Shown piece after piece: positions 23,657-31,695 of a stretch of 44,085 bases of DNA. The DNA is from Fontimicrobium_A sp034506455 (GTDB lineage Bacteria; Zhuqueibacterota; Zhuqueibacteria; Residuimicrobiales; Krinioviventaceae): assembly GCA_034506455.1 (NCBI GenBank), contig JAPDPN010000010.1, positions 1 through 44,085 on the forward strand, given 5' to 3'. How positions within the stretch are numbered: position 1 is the stretch's first letter; the number at the start of each line of letters is the position of its first letter. The position numbers were made by a program, and so were the translations under genes. The notes under the pieces were generated by a model. The model made no database searches. It saw nothing but the letters and a program-made list of their open reading frames with translations, and had not been told where the DNA came from.

Positions 23657-26017
23657 ATGACCAGAAGAAGAAAAAGACGCGTGGTGCAAAAAAGTCCGCG
23701 CCGAACCGCTGCGGTGATGAGCCCGGAAAAAGAGCAGGAGATCATGGGGATTCTGCTCATCGTCTTCAGCATTCTGCTTTTTGCCGCTCTTTATTCCTAC
23801 TCGCCTGAAGAAACACCCGCATCGATTTTCGAAGGTCAACGGATCACCAATCTTGCGGGCTGGGCAGGAGTTTACTTGTCGCATTTTTTGGTTCGATATA
23901 CGCTCGGCTACGCAACCATCGTTCTGCCCTTTTTGATTTTCTTTTGGGGATGGAATCGATTGCTGCACAAAGATCCCTATCCGCTGATCCGATGGTCGTT
24001 TTACACGCTTCTTTTTGCCCTTTATGTCTCCGTCGCCTTTGCCATTGTCGACGGCGTAAGCAGCGCCGCAAGCGGATCCTCGCGAATCGAATTTTCCGGG
24101 CTTCTCGGCAGCTGGATCGCTAAAGGCATGATTGTGGTTTTAGGCCCCATCGGAGCGGTTATCTTTCTCATCGGTGCCGTCATTCTCACGGTGCTGTTCA
24201 TTTCGACCCTGCGGCTTTCGGACATTTTACTTCCCTTTGAGGATTTCTTTGGGAAATTGGCAAATCTGCATTCTGTGGGGCGGCCAAAGCAGGCAACACG
24301 AAAGATTAAGGAAGAGGTACATAAAGACCAAGGTGTTCCTTTCCGTCGTCAACAACTGCAGATTCATCGATCGGATTTGGAAAGGCCGCCTCAAGTATCG
24401 GTAAAGCCTCTCGAAGAGTTGCGGGAAGAAGAGGCTGAAGAGTCGCCGGAAGAAGCGCCGCGAGCCGAAGCCAGGTTGGATTATAAAGAGCAGCTCTCCT
24501 ATCTGCAGAATTACCGGAAACCGCCTTTGGAGCTGCTGACCCTGCCGCAGAGTCGTTCGCGCGGCTTGAGCGAAGACGACTATCGCGCCAACGCCAGACT
24601 TTTGGAAGAAAAGCTCGAGGATTTCGGCATTCAGGCGCAGGTTGTCGAGATTCATCCGGGGCCGGTGATCACGCTGTATGAGCTGGAGCTGGCCCCCGGC
24701 ATTCGTCTCTCGCGCGTGGTGTCGCTTGCCGATGATATTGCGATGGCTATGCGCGCCCAACGGATTCGCGTGGTCGCTCCGATTCCCGGCAAATCGACGA
24801 TCGGCATCGAAATCCCCAATCCCGAACCGGAAATCGTTTACCTGCGCGAAGTGATCGATACGCCCGAATTTCGCGCCGCCGCTTCCCCCTTGACCATGCC
24901 GTTGGGGAAAACCATCTTTGGCAAACCCTTTTATGCGGATTTGGCCAAAATGCCGCACCTGCTGATCGCGGGCTCTACGGGTTCCGGTAAAAGCGTCTGC
25001 CTCAACACCATCATCGCCGGAATCCTGTTCAAGTCCACTCCCGCAGAAACTCAGCTCGTTTTGATCGATCCCAAGCGGCTCGAGCTCTCCGCTTATGCCA
25101 AGCTTTATCGCCATCATCTGAACTATGTGGACGGCGCCAAACAAAAAGTCGCCACAAACGCCAAATCGGCCATTCAAGTGCTGAAATCGGTCGAGCTGGA
25201 AATGGAACGTCGCTATTCGCTTTTGGCGGCGGCCGGTGTGAGAAACATCGATGAGTACAACCAAAGAATTCGTGACGGCCTCTATGCGCCGAGCGGACAG
25301 GAGCAGCCTTTGCCGCTGCCCTATCTGGTGCTGATTGTCGACGAGCTGGCTGACCTGATGCTCACCGCCAATGCATCCGGAGAAGTGGAGGAGCCCATTG
25401 CGCGGCTGACGCAGATGTCGCGGGCCGTAGGCATCCACCTGATTCTCGCTACGCAACGGCCGTCGGTGGACGTGATCACCGGCGTCATCAAGGCCAATTT
25501 CCCGGCGCGCATCGCCTTCCAAGTGCCGACCAAAGTCGATTCGCGCACCATCCTGGATATGAACGGTGCGGAAAAGCTGTTAGGCCGCGGCGACATGCTC
25601 TTTCTGCCGCCGGGCAGCGCCGAGCCGATTCGTCTGCATAACGCTTATATTTCTTTAGAGGAGATCGAACAGCTGATCGAGTTTGTCCGCCATCAGCCCG
25701 AGTTCAACAAAGCGCCCCTCGCGGCTTATCAGCCGGAAGAGGAAGAGGGAGGCGAATATTCGCTGGAAGGCGGTGATCGCGACCCGCTCTTTGAAGAAGC
25801 GATGAAGATCGTCGTTCTCAGCGGTCAGGGATCGGTCTCCATTCTGCAGCGCAAATTAAAGGTCGGCTATTCGCGGGCGGCTCGGCTCATAGATCAGTTG
25901 GAAGAAGCCGGTGTGGTCGGACCGTTCGAAGGAAGCAAAGCGCGCGAGGTGCTCATGACTCCGGCTGACCTGGAAGCGATGAATTTCAAGGATGAAGAGG
26001 AAGATGAGGAACTTTAG
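23657..26017 (+). CDS. ftsK: DNA translocase FtsK/SpoIIIE
   Basis: FtsK pumps DNA through the division septum and helps resolve chromosome dimers. The 786 residues have a basic N-terminus, four predicted membrane helices (about residues 29-185), a charged linker rich in Glu (about 225-285), and the motor. In the motor, Walker A is GSTGSGKS (about 439-446), Walker B is LVLIVDELADLM (about 556-567), and GIHLILATQRPSVDVITG follows. The C-terminal winged-helix gamma domain (LKVGYSRAARLIDQLEEAG) would read the KOPS-like orienting sequence. The size is typical of compact FtsK proteins. It is followed by lolA, as in Proteobacteria. Confidence 0.97.
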   Translation: MTRRRKRRVVQKSPRRTAAVMSPEKEQEIMGILLIVFSILLFAALYSYSPEETPASIFEGQRITNLAGWAGVYLSHFLVRYTLGYATIVLPFLIFFWGWNRLLHKDPYPLIRWSFYTLLFALYVSVAFAIVDGVSSAASGSSRIEFSGLLGSWIAKGMIVVLGPIGAVIFLIGAVILTVLFISTLRLSDILLPFEDFFGKLANLHSVGRPKQATRKIKEEVHKDQGVPFRRQQLQIHRSDLERPPQVSVKPLEELREEEAEESPEEAPRAEARLDYKEQLSYLQNYRKPPLELLTLPQSRSRGLSEDDYRANARLLEEKLEDFGIQAQVVEIHPGPVITLYELELAPGIRLSRVVSLADDIAMAMRAQRIRVVAPIPGKSTIGIEIPNPEPEIVYLREVIDTPEFRAAASPLTMPLGKTIFGKPFYADLAKMPHLLIAGSTGSGKSVCLNTIIAGILFKSTPAETQLVLIDPKRLELSAYAKLYRHHLNYVDGAKQKVATNAKSAIQVLKSVELEMERRYSLLAAAGVRNIDEYNQRIRDGLYAPSGQEQPLPLPYLVLIVDELADLMLTANASGEVEEPIARLTQMSRAVGIHLILATQRPSVDVITGVIKANFPARIAFQVPTKVDSRTILDMNGAEKLLGRGDMLFLPPGSAEPIRLHNAYISLEEIEQLIEFVRHQPEFNKAPLAAYQPEEEEGGEYSLEGGDRDPLFEEAMKIVVLSGQGSVSILQRKLKVGYSRAARLIDQLEEAGVVGPFEGSKAREVLMTPADLEAMNFKDEEEDEEL

Positions 26018-26105
26018 AGCTGCAGCTTCATACAAGCTTGTGCAACTCATTGGACGCCGCGGTCATTTGCGCGGCAAAAGAGTGGGCAGGTTGATCGAGA
26101 GATAA
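26004..26105 (+). CDS. Possible 33-residue basic peptide overlapping the end of ftsK
   Basis: ATG 26004 opens a 33-codon frame ending in TAA 26103-26105. It overlaps the last 14 bases of ftsK in another frame and is preceded by AGAGGAAG. The peptide is strongly basic: ten Arg and two Lys against a single Glu, with segments LIGRRGHLRGKRVG and RLIER. It fills most of the ftsK-lolA gap. Nothing shows that it is made; a run this short arises easily by chance. The same gap holds a hairpin GCCGCG/CGCGGC (26056-26061 and 26070-26075) that could explain conservation instead. Confidence 0.2.
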   Translation: MRNFRAAASYKLVQLIGRRGHLRGKRVGRLIER

Positions 26106-26130
26106 CATGAAGAGATGAAAAGAGGTGTCG

Positions 26131-26760
26131 ATGAGCAAAACGGGTAAAATCGTTTTTTTAATTCTGGCTGCGGGCGGTTGTCTGTTCGCCGACGTGGAAA
26201 CGGACAATTTTTTGCGCAGCGTGCAAAAGTCCTATCAGTCGCTTAAATCGGTCTGCGCCGAGTTTACGCAGACCTTTCACTGGAAGCTGACGGGTGAGGT
26301 TCAGACCATCAGCGGTCGCGTCTGCAGCCTGGACGGCAACCAATTCCGCATCGAAACGCCGGAACAGCTGATTGTGACCAACGGCAAGGTTCTTTGGACC
26401 TACACCAAAGCCAACAATCAAGTGGTCATCGATCGCCCGGAAAATGCAACGAGCGACAATCCTTTTATCAAAGAGTTTCTCGACAAATACCTGACCGAGT
26501 ACACGGCTCAACCTGCTCCGTCCGATGCGGAAGGTGTTCGCTGCGTGCTCATGAAGGCCAAGTCCGAAGATCAATACGTTACCTGCATGAAGCTTTGGAT
26601 CGATGAAAAGAGCCGGTTGATTCGCAAAATCGAGCAGACCGATGTAAATGACAACATCACCCTGTTCGAGGTAAAAAACATCGATACGTCGGTCAAGTTG
26701 ACGCCGCGCGACTTTTCTTTCTCGCCACCTGAGGGAGCGGATGTGATCGACATGCGCTGA
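26131..26760 (+). CDS. lolA: Outer-membrane lipoprotein carrier protein LolA
   Basis: LolA ferries lipoproteins through the periplasm from the LolCDE exporter to the outer membrane. From ATG 26131 (chosen over GTG 26125, which overlaps the AGAGG ribosome site) it has 209 residues with a signal peptide (KIVFLILAAGGCLFADV). The mature protein shows LKSVCAEFTQTFHWKL, EQLIVTNGKVLWTYTKANNQ, MKLWIDEKSRLIRKIEQTD and a closing LTPRDFSFSPPEGADVID, all typical of the LolA half-barrel. It follows ftsK, an order also found in enterobacteria. The TPR and beta-helix lipoproteins in this window would be clients if they are sorted to the outer membrane. Confidence 0.94.
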   Translation: MSKTGKIVFLILAAGGCLFADVETDNFLRSVQKSYQSLKSVCAEFTQTFHWKLTGEVQTISGRVCSLDGNQFRIETPEQLIVTNGKVLWTYTKANNQVVIDRPENATSDNPFIKEFLDKYLTEYTAQPAPSDAEGVRCVLMKAKSEDQYVTCMKLWIDEKSRLIRKIEQTDVNDNITLFEVKNIDTSVKLTPRDFSFSPPEGADVIDMR

Positions 26761-26796
26761 AGCGTTGAACCAAGCCTATTCGGCAGGAGATGATCC

Positions 26797-27288
26797 ATGA
26801 GATGTCGTGCAGCAATTGCCGCGATGCTTTTCATGCTCAGCTGGAACACTTTGGCATTTGGGCAGCAACGACCTGCAACCGGCCGCGCTGCTCAATACTA
26901 TCTTGGGGGACAAGATCAAGTGCTGATGCCGGTCAATGTATGGGGATTCGTCAACATGCCCGGGCAGTACATGGTACCGCTCGAGACGGATCTTGTTTCG
27001 CTTCTCTCCTGGGCAGGCGGCCCGCGGGAAGACGCGCGCATCAAAAGAATCCGCGTCGTCCGCACCTTGGCTGAGGGAGACTCGAGCGTTGTCATCGACG
27101 TGGACGTAAAAAGCTTTGTCGATACGGGTAATTTAAAAGAGAATCCCACCTTATTGCCCGGAGATACGGTGGTGGTATCGGGGACGACCTTTTATTTGGT
27201 CAGCAAAGTGTTCGAATTGGGGTTCCGCATTGCCATGATTGTGCAGGCAATTTATTTAGCGCAATGGTACTCGCGGCGAAATGATTAA
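26797..27288 (+). CDS. Small SLBB-domain exported protein of the polysaccharide locus
   Basis: This 163-residue protein has a signal peptide (AAIAAMLFMLSWNTLAFG) and one SLBB (soluble ligand-binding beta-grasp) domain at about 44-118: NVWGFVNMPGQYMVPLETDL, LLSWAGGPREDARIKRI, and NPTLLPGDTVVVSG. A hydrophobic helix lies at about 131-155 near the C-terminus. Wza-type outer-membrane export lipoproteins also contain SLBB domains, but they carry a polysaccharide-export domain and are over 300 residues. Here that domain and the lipobox cysteine are absent, so this is not Wza itself. It precedes the Wzc-type kinase by 20 bases and may form a periplasmic extension of the export complex. AGGAGA provides the ribosome site. 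Confidence 0.82.
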   Translation: MRCRAAIAAMLFMLSWNTLAFGQQRPATGRAAQYYLGGQDQVLMPVNVWGFVNMPGQYMVPLETDLVSLLSWAGGPREDARIKRIRVVRTLAEGDSSVVIDVDVKSFVDTGNLKENPTLLPGDTVVVSGTTFYLVSKVFELGFRIAMIVQAIYLAQWYSRRND

Positions 27289-27308
27289 CCAAAGTTGAGA
27301 ATGGAACG

Positions 27309-29675
27309 ATGAACGAACCGAGGCTTTATGAAGGTCCCGGCAACGGTCGATTATTCAGCAGACTTTCCGAGCAGCATTTAACTTGGCGGGATTATCTGCG
27401 TATCTTTTATCGGGGACGTAAAGCAATCCTGGCAACGTTCTCGGTCGTCATGATCATTACGATTCTTTTGACTTTTTTCCAAAAGCCGGTCTATGAATCC
27501 ACGGTGCGGCTGATCCTCGAGGATCGCAGCGGCGTCGGCCAATCTCTTTTTAATTTTACTTCCGCCATCACCAAAGAGACGTTGATGAACAATCAGGTGG
27601 AGGTGTTAAAGAGCCGTACTTTGGCGGAGGGTGTAGTACGCAATCTGCTTAAAACGCCCTATGCCGCCCAGTTCGAGGTTCTGGAGCGGCCCGATACGTT
27701 GAAGCATCATCTCAGTTTTTTGCAGCGGATCCGCCTGAACCTCCGCGGCAAGATGGATGAAAATGAGATTTTCGACGAGCAGGTCAAAGCTCTGCGCGAG
27801 GGGCTGAGCGTCCGCCATATCCGCAACACCGATATGATCGAAATCCGCTTTCGGGCACACAGCCCGTTTGAGGCTTATTTCGTTGCCAATGCGATAGCAT
27901 CGGTTTATGAACGCATCAGCAAAGAAGAGAGCCAGGCCGAAGTTCGTCAGGTAAAGGACTTTTTGGAAAAGCAGCTGGCGCTTTACGAACGGGAATTGGC
28001 CGGTTCGGAGGAACAGCTTAGGGCCTACCAAGAGTCCGCCAAAGTCGTCTCTTTGGACGAGGAGACGGCCGACCTAGTGCGCAAAATAACCGAGTTCGAG
28101 ACGCTCTACAATTCCGCGCGCACCGATCTTGAGGCGGCGCGGCAGCGTTTGGCTTACATCAACGCCGAGCTGGAGCGCCAGAACAGCAGTTTTAACATCG
28201 AATCGATCAGTAAAACCACGGCGCTGGAAGAGTTTACCCGCAACATCGCGGAGAAGGAATCACAATTGGCGCTCTATCAGGCAGAAACCATCCAAAAAGG
28301 TGACTCTCCCTATACGCGTCGGCAGATTGAACTGACCACGCGGCAGATCGAAGCGCTCAAGGAGCAGTTTAAAAAGGAAGTCACCTCGATCGCCTCCAAC
28401 CAATTTGTAGATCCGGCCAAGATTTCCGGCTCGTTGTTTACCAGCAAAATCGAGGTTGAAATCGACATTCGTTCGCTGGAGCCCAAAGTGGAGGCTTATG
28501 GAAAGATCGTTGATGAGTACAATCGGCAGCTCGAAAGCCTGCCGGCCAAAAAGCTGCAGCTGGCGCGGTTGACGCGGGCTGCGCAGGTGGCGGAAAAGCT
28601 GTACATCATGCTGCAGGAAAAGTATCAAGAGTCGCGCATAACCGAAGTCGGTCAGCTTGGCAATGTACGGATCATCGATCCTGCGAAAGAGGAGCGCGAG
28701 CCGATTCGTCCGAAAAAAAAGCTGAACCTGTTCCTAGGCTTCCTGATCGGCCTCAGCCTGGGCGCGGCCGCCGCTTTTACCATGGAGTACATGGATGATT
28801 CGGTCAGCTCGCTGCAGGATCTGGAGGCTGTCGGCCTGCCGATGATAGCCGCCATACCTGAAATTCGGCCGGAAAAGTCGCTGGTACCCAACGTTCGCCT
28901 TACCCGATCGGAAGACCCGGAAGTGACGGCCATCAACGAGAGGCTGGTCACGCACCTGCGGCCGCGTTCGCCGATTTCGGAAGCCTATCGAAGTCTCCGC
29001 ACCAACATATTGTTTACTGCTCCGGAAAATCCAAAGCAGGTCATTTTAATCACCAGCAGCGGCCCGCGCGAAGGGAAATCGACTTCGGCGGCCAATTTGG
29101 CGATCACTTTTACCCAGATGGGCGCCAAAACTTGTCTTGTGGACGCCGACCTTCGACGACCCATGCTGCACAAGCTGTTTCAGGTACCGCATCAGCCGGG
29201 CCTGACGAACGTACTGATCGGACAAAAGACGGTTGCCGAGGCGGTGATTCCCGTTGCCGATGTGCCCAATCTGGATCTGTTGCCGTGCGGCATCAATCCG
29301 CCGAATCCCGCAGAGCTGCTGGGTTCCGAACGTATGAATGCGCTGCTCAATGAACTGCGCAGCCGTTATGCGATGGTCATCATCGATACGCCGCCGGTGA
29401 ATGCGGTCACCGATCCCTCGGTGCTGGCTCGATTTGTCGACGGCGTGCTGCTGGTCATTCGCAGCGGCGAAACGCCGCGCGGCGCCGCCGTGGCAGCGGC
29501 CGATCAGCTCCGCCGCATCAAGGCGCCGATTCTCGGCGTCGTATTGAACCACGTATCGCGCGCCGACTCTTACGGCGGTTATTACCATCACCAATATTAC
29601 TATTATTACTATACGGAAGACGGGGAAAAGAAGCCGCGTGAAAAGAGGAAAACGGCGGTCGACGTGCGATTGTGA
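27309..29675 (+). CDS. Wzc-type polysaccharide co-polymerase with tyrosine autokinase domain
   Basis: This 788-residue inner-membrane protein combines a Wzz chain-length domain with a BY-kinase and controls polymer length and export. Layout: first membrane helix about 40-58, Wzz domain 60-180, long periplasmic coiled coil about 190-440 (rich in Glu, Gln, Arg), a conserved proline-rich approach EEREPIRPKK, second helix about 475-495, then the kinase. Walker A is SSGPREGKST (about 581-590), Walker A' LVDADLRRP (about 610-618) and Walker B MVIIDTPPVN (about 687-696). The C-terminal tail carries nine tyrosines within about fifteen residues (near 755-769), the autophosphorylation cluster. A basic tail KKPREKRK follows. 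A cognate phosphatase (Wzb/PHP) is not in the window. Confidence 0.94.
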   Translation: MNEPRLYEGPGNGRLFSRLSEQHLTWRDYLRIFYRGRKAILATFSVVMIITILLTFFQKPVYESTVRLILEDRSGVGQSLFNFTSAITKETLMNNQVEVLKSRTLAEGVVRNLLKTPYAAQFEVLERPDTLKHHLSFLQRIRLNLRGKMDENEIFDEQVKALREGLSVRHIRNTDMIEIRFRAHSPFEAYFVANAIASVYERISKEESQAEVRQVKDFLEKQLALYERELAGSEEQLRAYQESAKVVSLDEETADLVRKITEFETLYNSARTDLEAARQRLAYINAELERQNSSFNIESISKTTALEEFTRNIAEKESQLALYQAETIQKGDSPYTRRQIELTTRQIEALKEQFKKEVTSIASNQFVDPAKISGSLFTSKIEVEIDIRSLEPKVEAYGKIVDEYNRQLESLPAKKLQLARLTRAAQVAEKLYIMLQEKYQESRITEVGQLGNVRIIDPAKEEREPIRPKKKLNLFLGFLIGLSLGAAAAFTMEYMDDSVSSLQDLEAVGLPMIAAIPEIRPEKSLVPNVRLTRSEDPEVTAINERLVTHLRPRSPISEAYRSLRTNILFTAPENPKQVILITSSGPREGKSTSAANLAITFTQMGAKTCLVDADLRRPMLHKLFQVPHQPGLTNVLIGQKTVAEAVIPVADVPNLDLLPCGINPPNPAELLGSERMNALLNELRSRYAMVIIDTPPVNAVTDPSVLARFVDGVLLVIRSGETPRGAAVAAADQLRRIKAPILGVVLNHVSRADSYGGYYHHQYYYYYYTEDGEKKPREKRKTAVDVRL

Positions 29676-29702
29676 ATCGAAAACAGGAGGGAGTTGTAAC
29701 GG

Positions 29703-30209
29703 ATGATCTCGCATTGGGAGGAGCTTTGGTACGCCTTTGTCACCAAGCCGAGGCATGAAAAGAAAGTCAAGAGCTATTTAGAGACGGCGGGCTTTGATCA
29801 TTACCTGCCGTTGCGAAAAACTTTGAACCAATGGAAAGACCGCAAACGGTGGGTTGAAGCGCCGCTTTTTCCGGGCTACATTTTCTGCCGCGTGCCGTTC
29901 GTCCATCGGTTTGAAGTATTAAAGGCGCCGGGTATGGTGCGAATCGTCGGCTTTAATAATCAGCCCATGCCGGTGCGCGAAACAGAGATCGAGACCATCC
30001 GCAACCTTCTCAAAAGCGGCGTCGATCTGCAGGTACGCGACGGTATTGTTGTCGGCGATTATGTGCGGATCACAAGCGGTATTCTGATGGGATTGGAAGG
30101 CCGCATTGTGGAGGAAAGAGGCGCGCATTATTTTGTCGTCACCATCGAGGCCGTCGGAAAATCGATACTCGTCGACACCCGTTCGATCGAATTGAAAAAA
30201 ATCGCCTGA
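29703..30209 (+). CDS. NusG-family specialised transcription elongation factor (RfaH/UpxY-like)
   Basis: This 168-residue protein has the NusG N-terminal domain (about 5-105; ELWYAFVTKPRHEKKVKSYL, APLFPGYIFCRVPF, VLKAPGMVRIVGF) and a C-terminal KOW domain (about 115-165; IVVGDYVRITSGILMGLEG). Within a polysaccharide locus, and without secE or ribosomal-protein neighbours, it is best read as a specialised paralogue that lets RNA polymerase read through a long operon, as RfaH and Bacteroides UpxY do. In UpxY systems the gene lies first in the capsule operon; here it is third. The ribosome site AGGAGG is 12 bases before ATG, rather far. Confidence 0.9.
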   Translation: MISHWEELWYAFVTKPRHEKKVKSYLETAGFDHYLPLRKTLNQWKDRKRWVEAPLFPGYIFCRVPFVHRFEVLKAPGMVRIVGFNNQPMPVRETEIETIRNLLKSGVDLQVRDGIVVGDYVRITSGILMGLEGRIVEERGAHYFVVTIEAVGKSILVDTRSIELKKIA

Positions 30210-30243
30210 AACCGGCGTCGAGCGCCGTTAAGAACCAGGAGCC

Positions 30244-31695
30244 ATGAAAACGCGTGCAAACAGAAAAATAGGCTGCTTTCGTTTCCTTCTCTTGATGCTT
30301 CTTTTGTTCTTCGCCTGCACGAGAAAGCTTTACCAGGAACGGACTCTGACGATTACCGGAACGGCCAAGCTGAGCGGCGCGGCTTCCCACGAAGGCATTT
30401 CCGTCATGCTCTATTCTGCCTTACCGACCGATACAACAATTGCTAATCTTCAGAGCCGTTTTCCAGCTTTAGGTGCACCGGCAGGTCAGCCCGCGCTGTT
30501 CGAACCGCGCCTTGCAAGTCCGCTTTACAAAGTACAGACTGCTGCCGACGGCTTTTTCAAATTCGACGAAGTTCCTGAAGGCAACTACAACCTGGTCATC
30601 GAGAAAAAAGGCTACGGCAGGCGGATCCTTCCCAACCTCGACCGGTCATTGCAGCTGGAAGAGGTCCTCCTCTATCCGGAAAGGCGGGTCACCGGCGAGC
30701 TCGATTTCTATACGGTGTGGGACAGCCGTCGCCACATCATCATTGCCAATGATTTGACGATTCCTGAAGGTGTGACGCTGTTGATCGACAAGGGAGTAGT
30801 CGTCCGCTTTGAAGGCTACGGCAAGCTGATCGTTTACGGCAAGCTGGTAACCATCGGTACCGCGGAAGAGCCGGTGATCTTTACCACCGACGTGCTCGAT
30901 CAGCAAAATGCCGGCACCTGGAGAGGTCTCGAGGTCTACGGCGAAGCAGAGCTCGTTGCTGCGGTTTTTGACCACGCAGATTTGGCCGTGAATTGCCGCG
31001 GCGGCAAGATCTCCGTTCAGCAGTGCGTCTTTCGCGATATTAATGATCGAAGCGTCGTCATTGCCAATGAAGGAATGGGAGAAATTTCCCGTTCGCTGTT
31101 TTTTAAATGTAAAGCCGCCATCCAAACAGAGACGAATTCGCAGCTCAGTGCGGTCGGCAATCTCATCACCAACCCTCCCGGGTATTGGCAGAGCAGTTTC
31201 GGCATTGTTTCGAACAGCAGCCGCTCGACGTTGACCGACAACGGCATTACCCATTGCGATGTCGGCTGCAGCGTCGAGTTCAGCGGCGCCGCCGATTTCC
31301 TTTACAACTATGTTGCCGAATGCGGAATCGGAGCAAATGTGGTCAGTTTGGTCAACGAAAAGAGCAATGTGGTTTTGAAACTCAACACGATTGTCGCATG
31401 TACCAAATATTCGATTAACATCCTTGACAATGCTTCGCCGTTGATCGAAAAGAACAATCTGCTTCAGCTGGGTTCGGCGCTGTTTATCCGGGCTTATTCC
31501 CTGAAATATCTTTCTTACCCCGATATTGTTGCCCGTAACAATTACTTTGGCGAAACCGCGGCGGAAGTCAAGCGGCGTGTAGAGGACCGTCGCGTCAACA
31601 TGGCGGGTGGAAGCGTGACCTGGTCGATTCTCATCGATCCGGTTGCGACATCGCAATTTGCCGACGCCTATCCTCGTCCTTCGGCTCAATTTTGA
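30244..31695 (+). CDS. Right-handed parallel beta-helix lipoprotein with an N-terminal carboxypeptidase-regulatory-like domain
   Basis: This 483-residue protein is exported as a lipoprotein: the signal helix ends FFAC, with Cys25 lipidated. Residues about 37-140 form a beta-sandwich of the carboxypeptidase-regulatory type (FFKFDEVPEGNYNLVIEKKG). Residues about 150-460 are a right-handed beta-helix with the usual entry LTIPEGVTLLIDKGVVVRF and asparagine ladders (IEKNNLLQL, VARNNYFGETAAEVKRR). Related beta-helix proteins include polysaccharide lyases, alginate-type epimerases and NosD-like factors, but no catalytic triad can be assigned by eye. Its place between the NusG-like gene and the flippase, overlapping the latter by one base, implies a role in handling or anchoring the polymer. 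Its own substrate is unknown. Confidence 0.85.
   Translation: MKTRANRKIGCFRFLLLMLLLFFACTRKLYQERTLTITGTAKLSGAASHEGISVMLYSALPTDTTIANLQSRFPALGAPAGQPALFEPRLASPLYKVQTAADGFFKFDEVPEGNYNLVIEKKGYGRRILPNLDRSLQLEEVLLYPERRVTGELDFYTVWDSRRHIIIANDLTIPEGVTLLIDKGVVVRFEGYGKLIVYGKLVTIGTAEEPVIFTTDVLDQQNAGTWRGLEVYGEAELVAAVFDHADLAVNCRGGKISVQQCVFRDINDRSVVIANEGMGEISRSLFFKCKAAIQTETNSQLSAVGNLITNPPGYWQSSFGIVSNSSRSTLTDNGITHCDVGCSVEFSGAADFLYNYVAECGIGANVVSLVNEKSNVVLKLNTIVACTKYSINILDNASPLIEKNNLLQLGSALFIRAYSLKYLSYPDIVARNNYFGETAAEVKRRVEDRRVNMAGGSVTWSILIDPVATSQFADAYPRPSAQF

Noticed and set aside
24227..25522. A 431-codon open frame on the minus strand opposite ftsK
   Set aside because: It lies wholly antisense to a well-conserved motor domain, its product is rich in Arg, Gln, His and Asp in the manner of reverse-frame translation, and it shows no recognisable motif.
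29571..29616. Repetitive TAT/TAC run as a possible simple-sequence repeat with phase variation
   Set aside because: It encodes the functional tyrosine cluster of the kinase with mixed TAT and TAC codons, so it is not a uniform slippage tract.
29654..29668. A string resembling the RfaH ops element (GGCGGT then CGTG) just before the NusG-like gene
   Set aside because: It lies within the coding end of the kinase gene, differs in the middle of the motif, and ops is known from enterobacteria. Chance similarity in GC-rich codons is enough to explain it.
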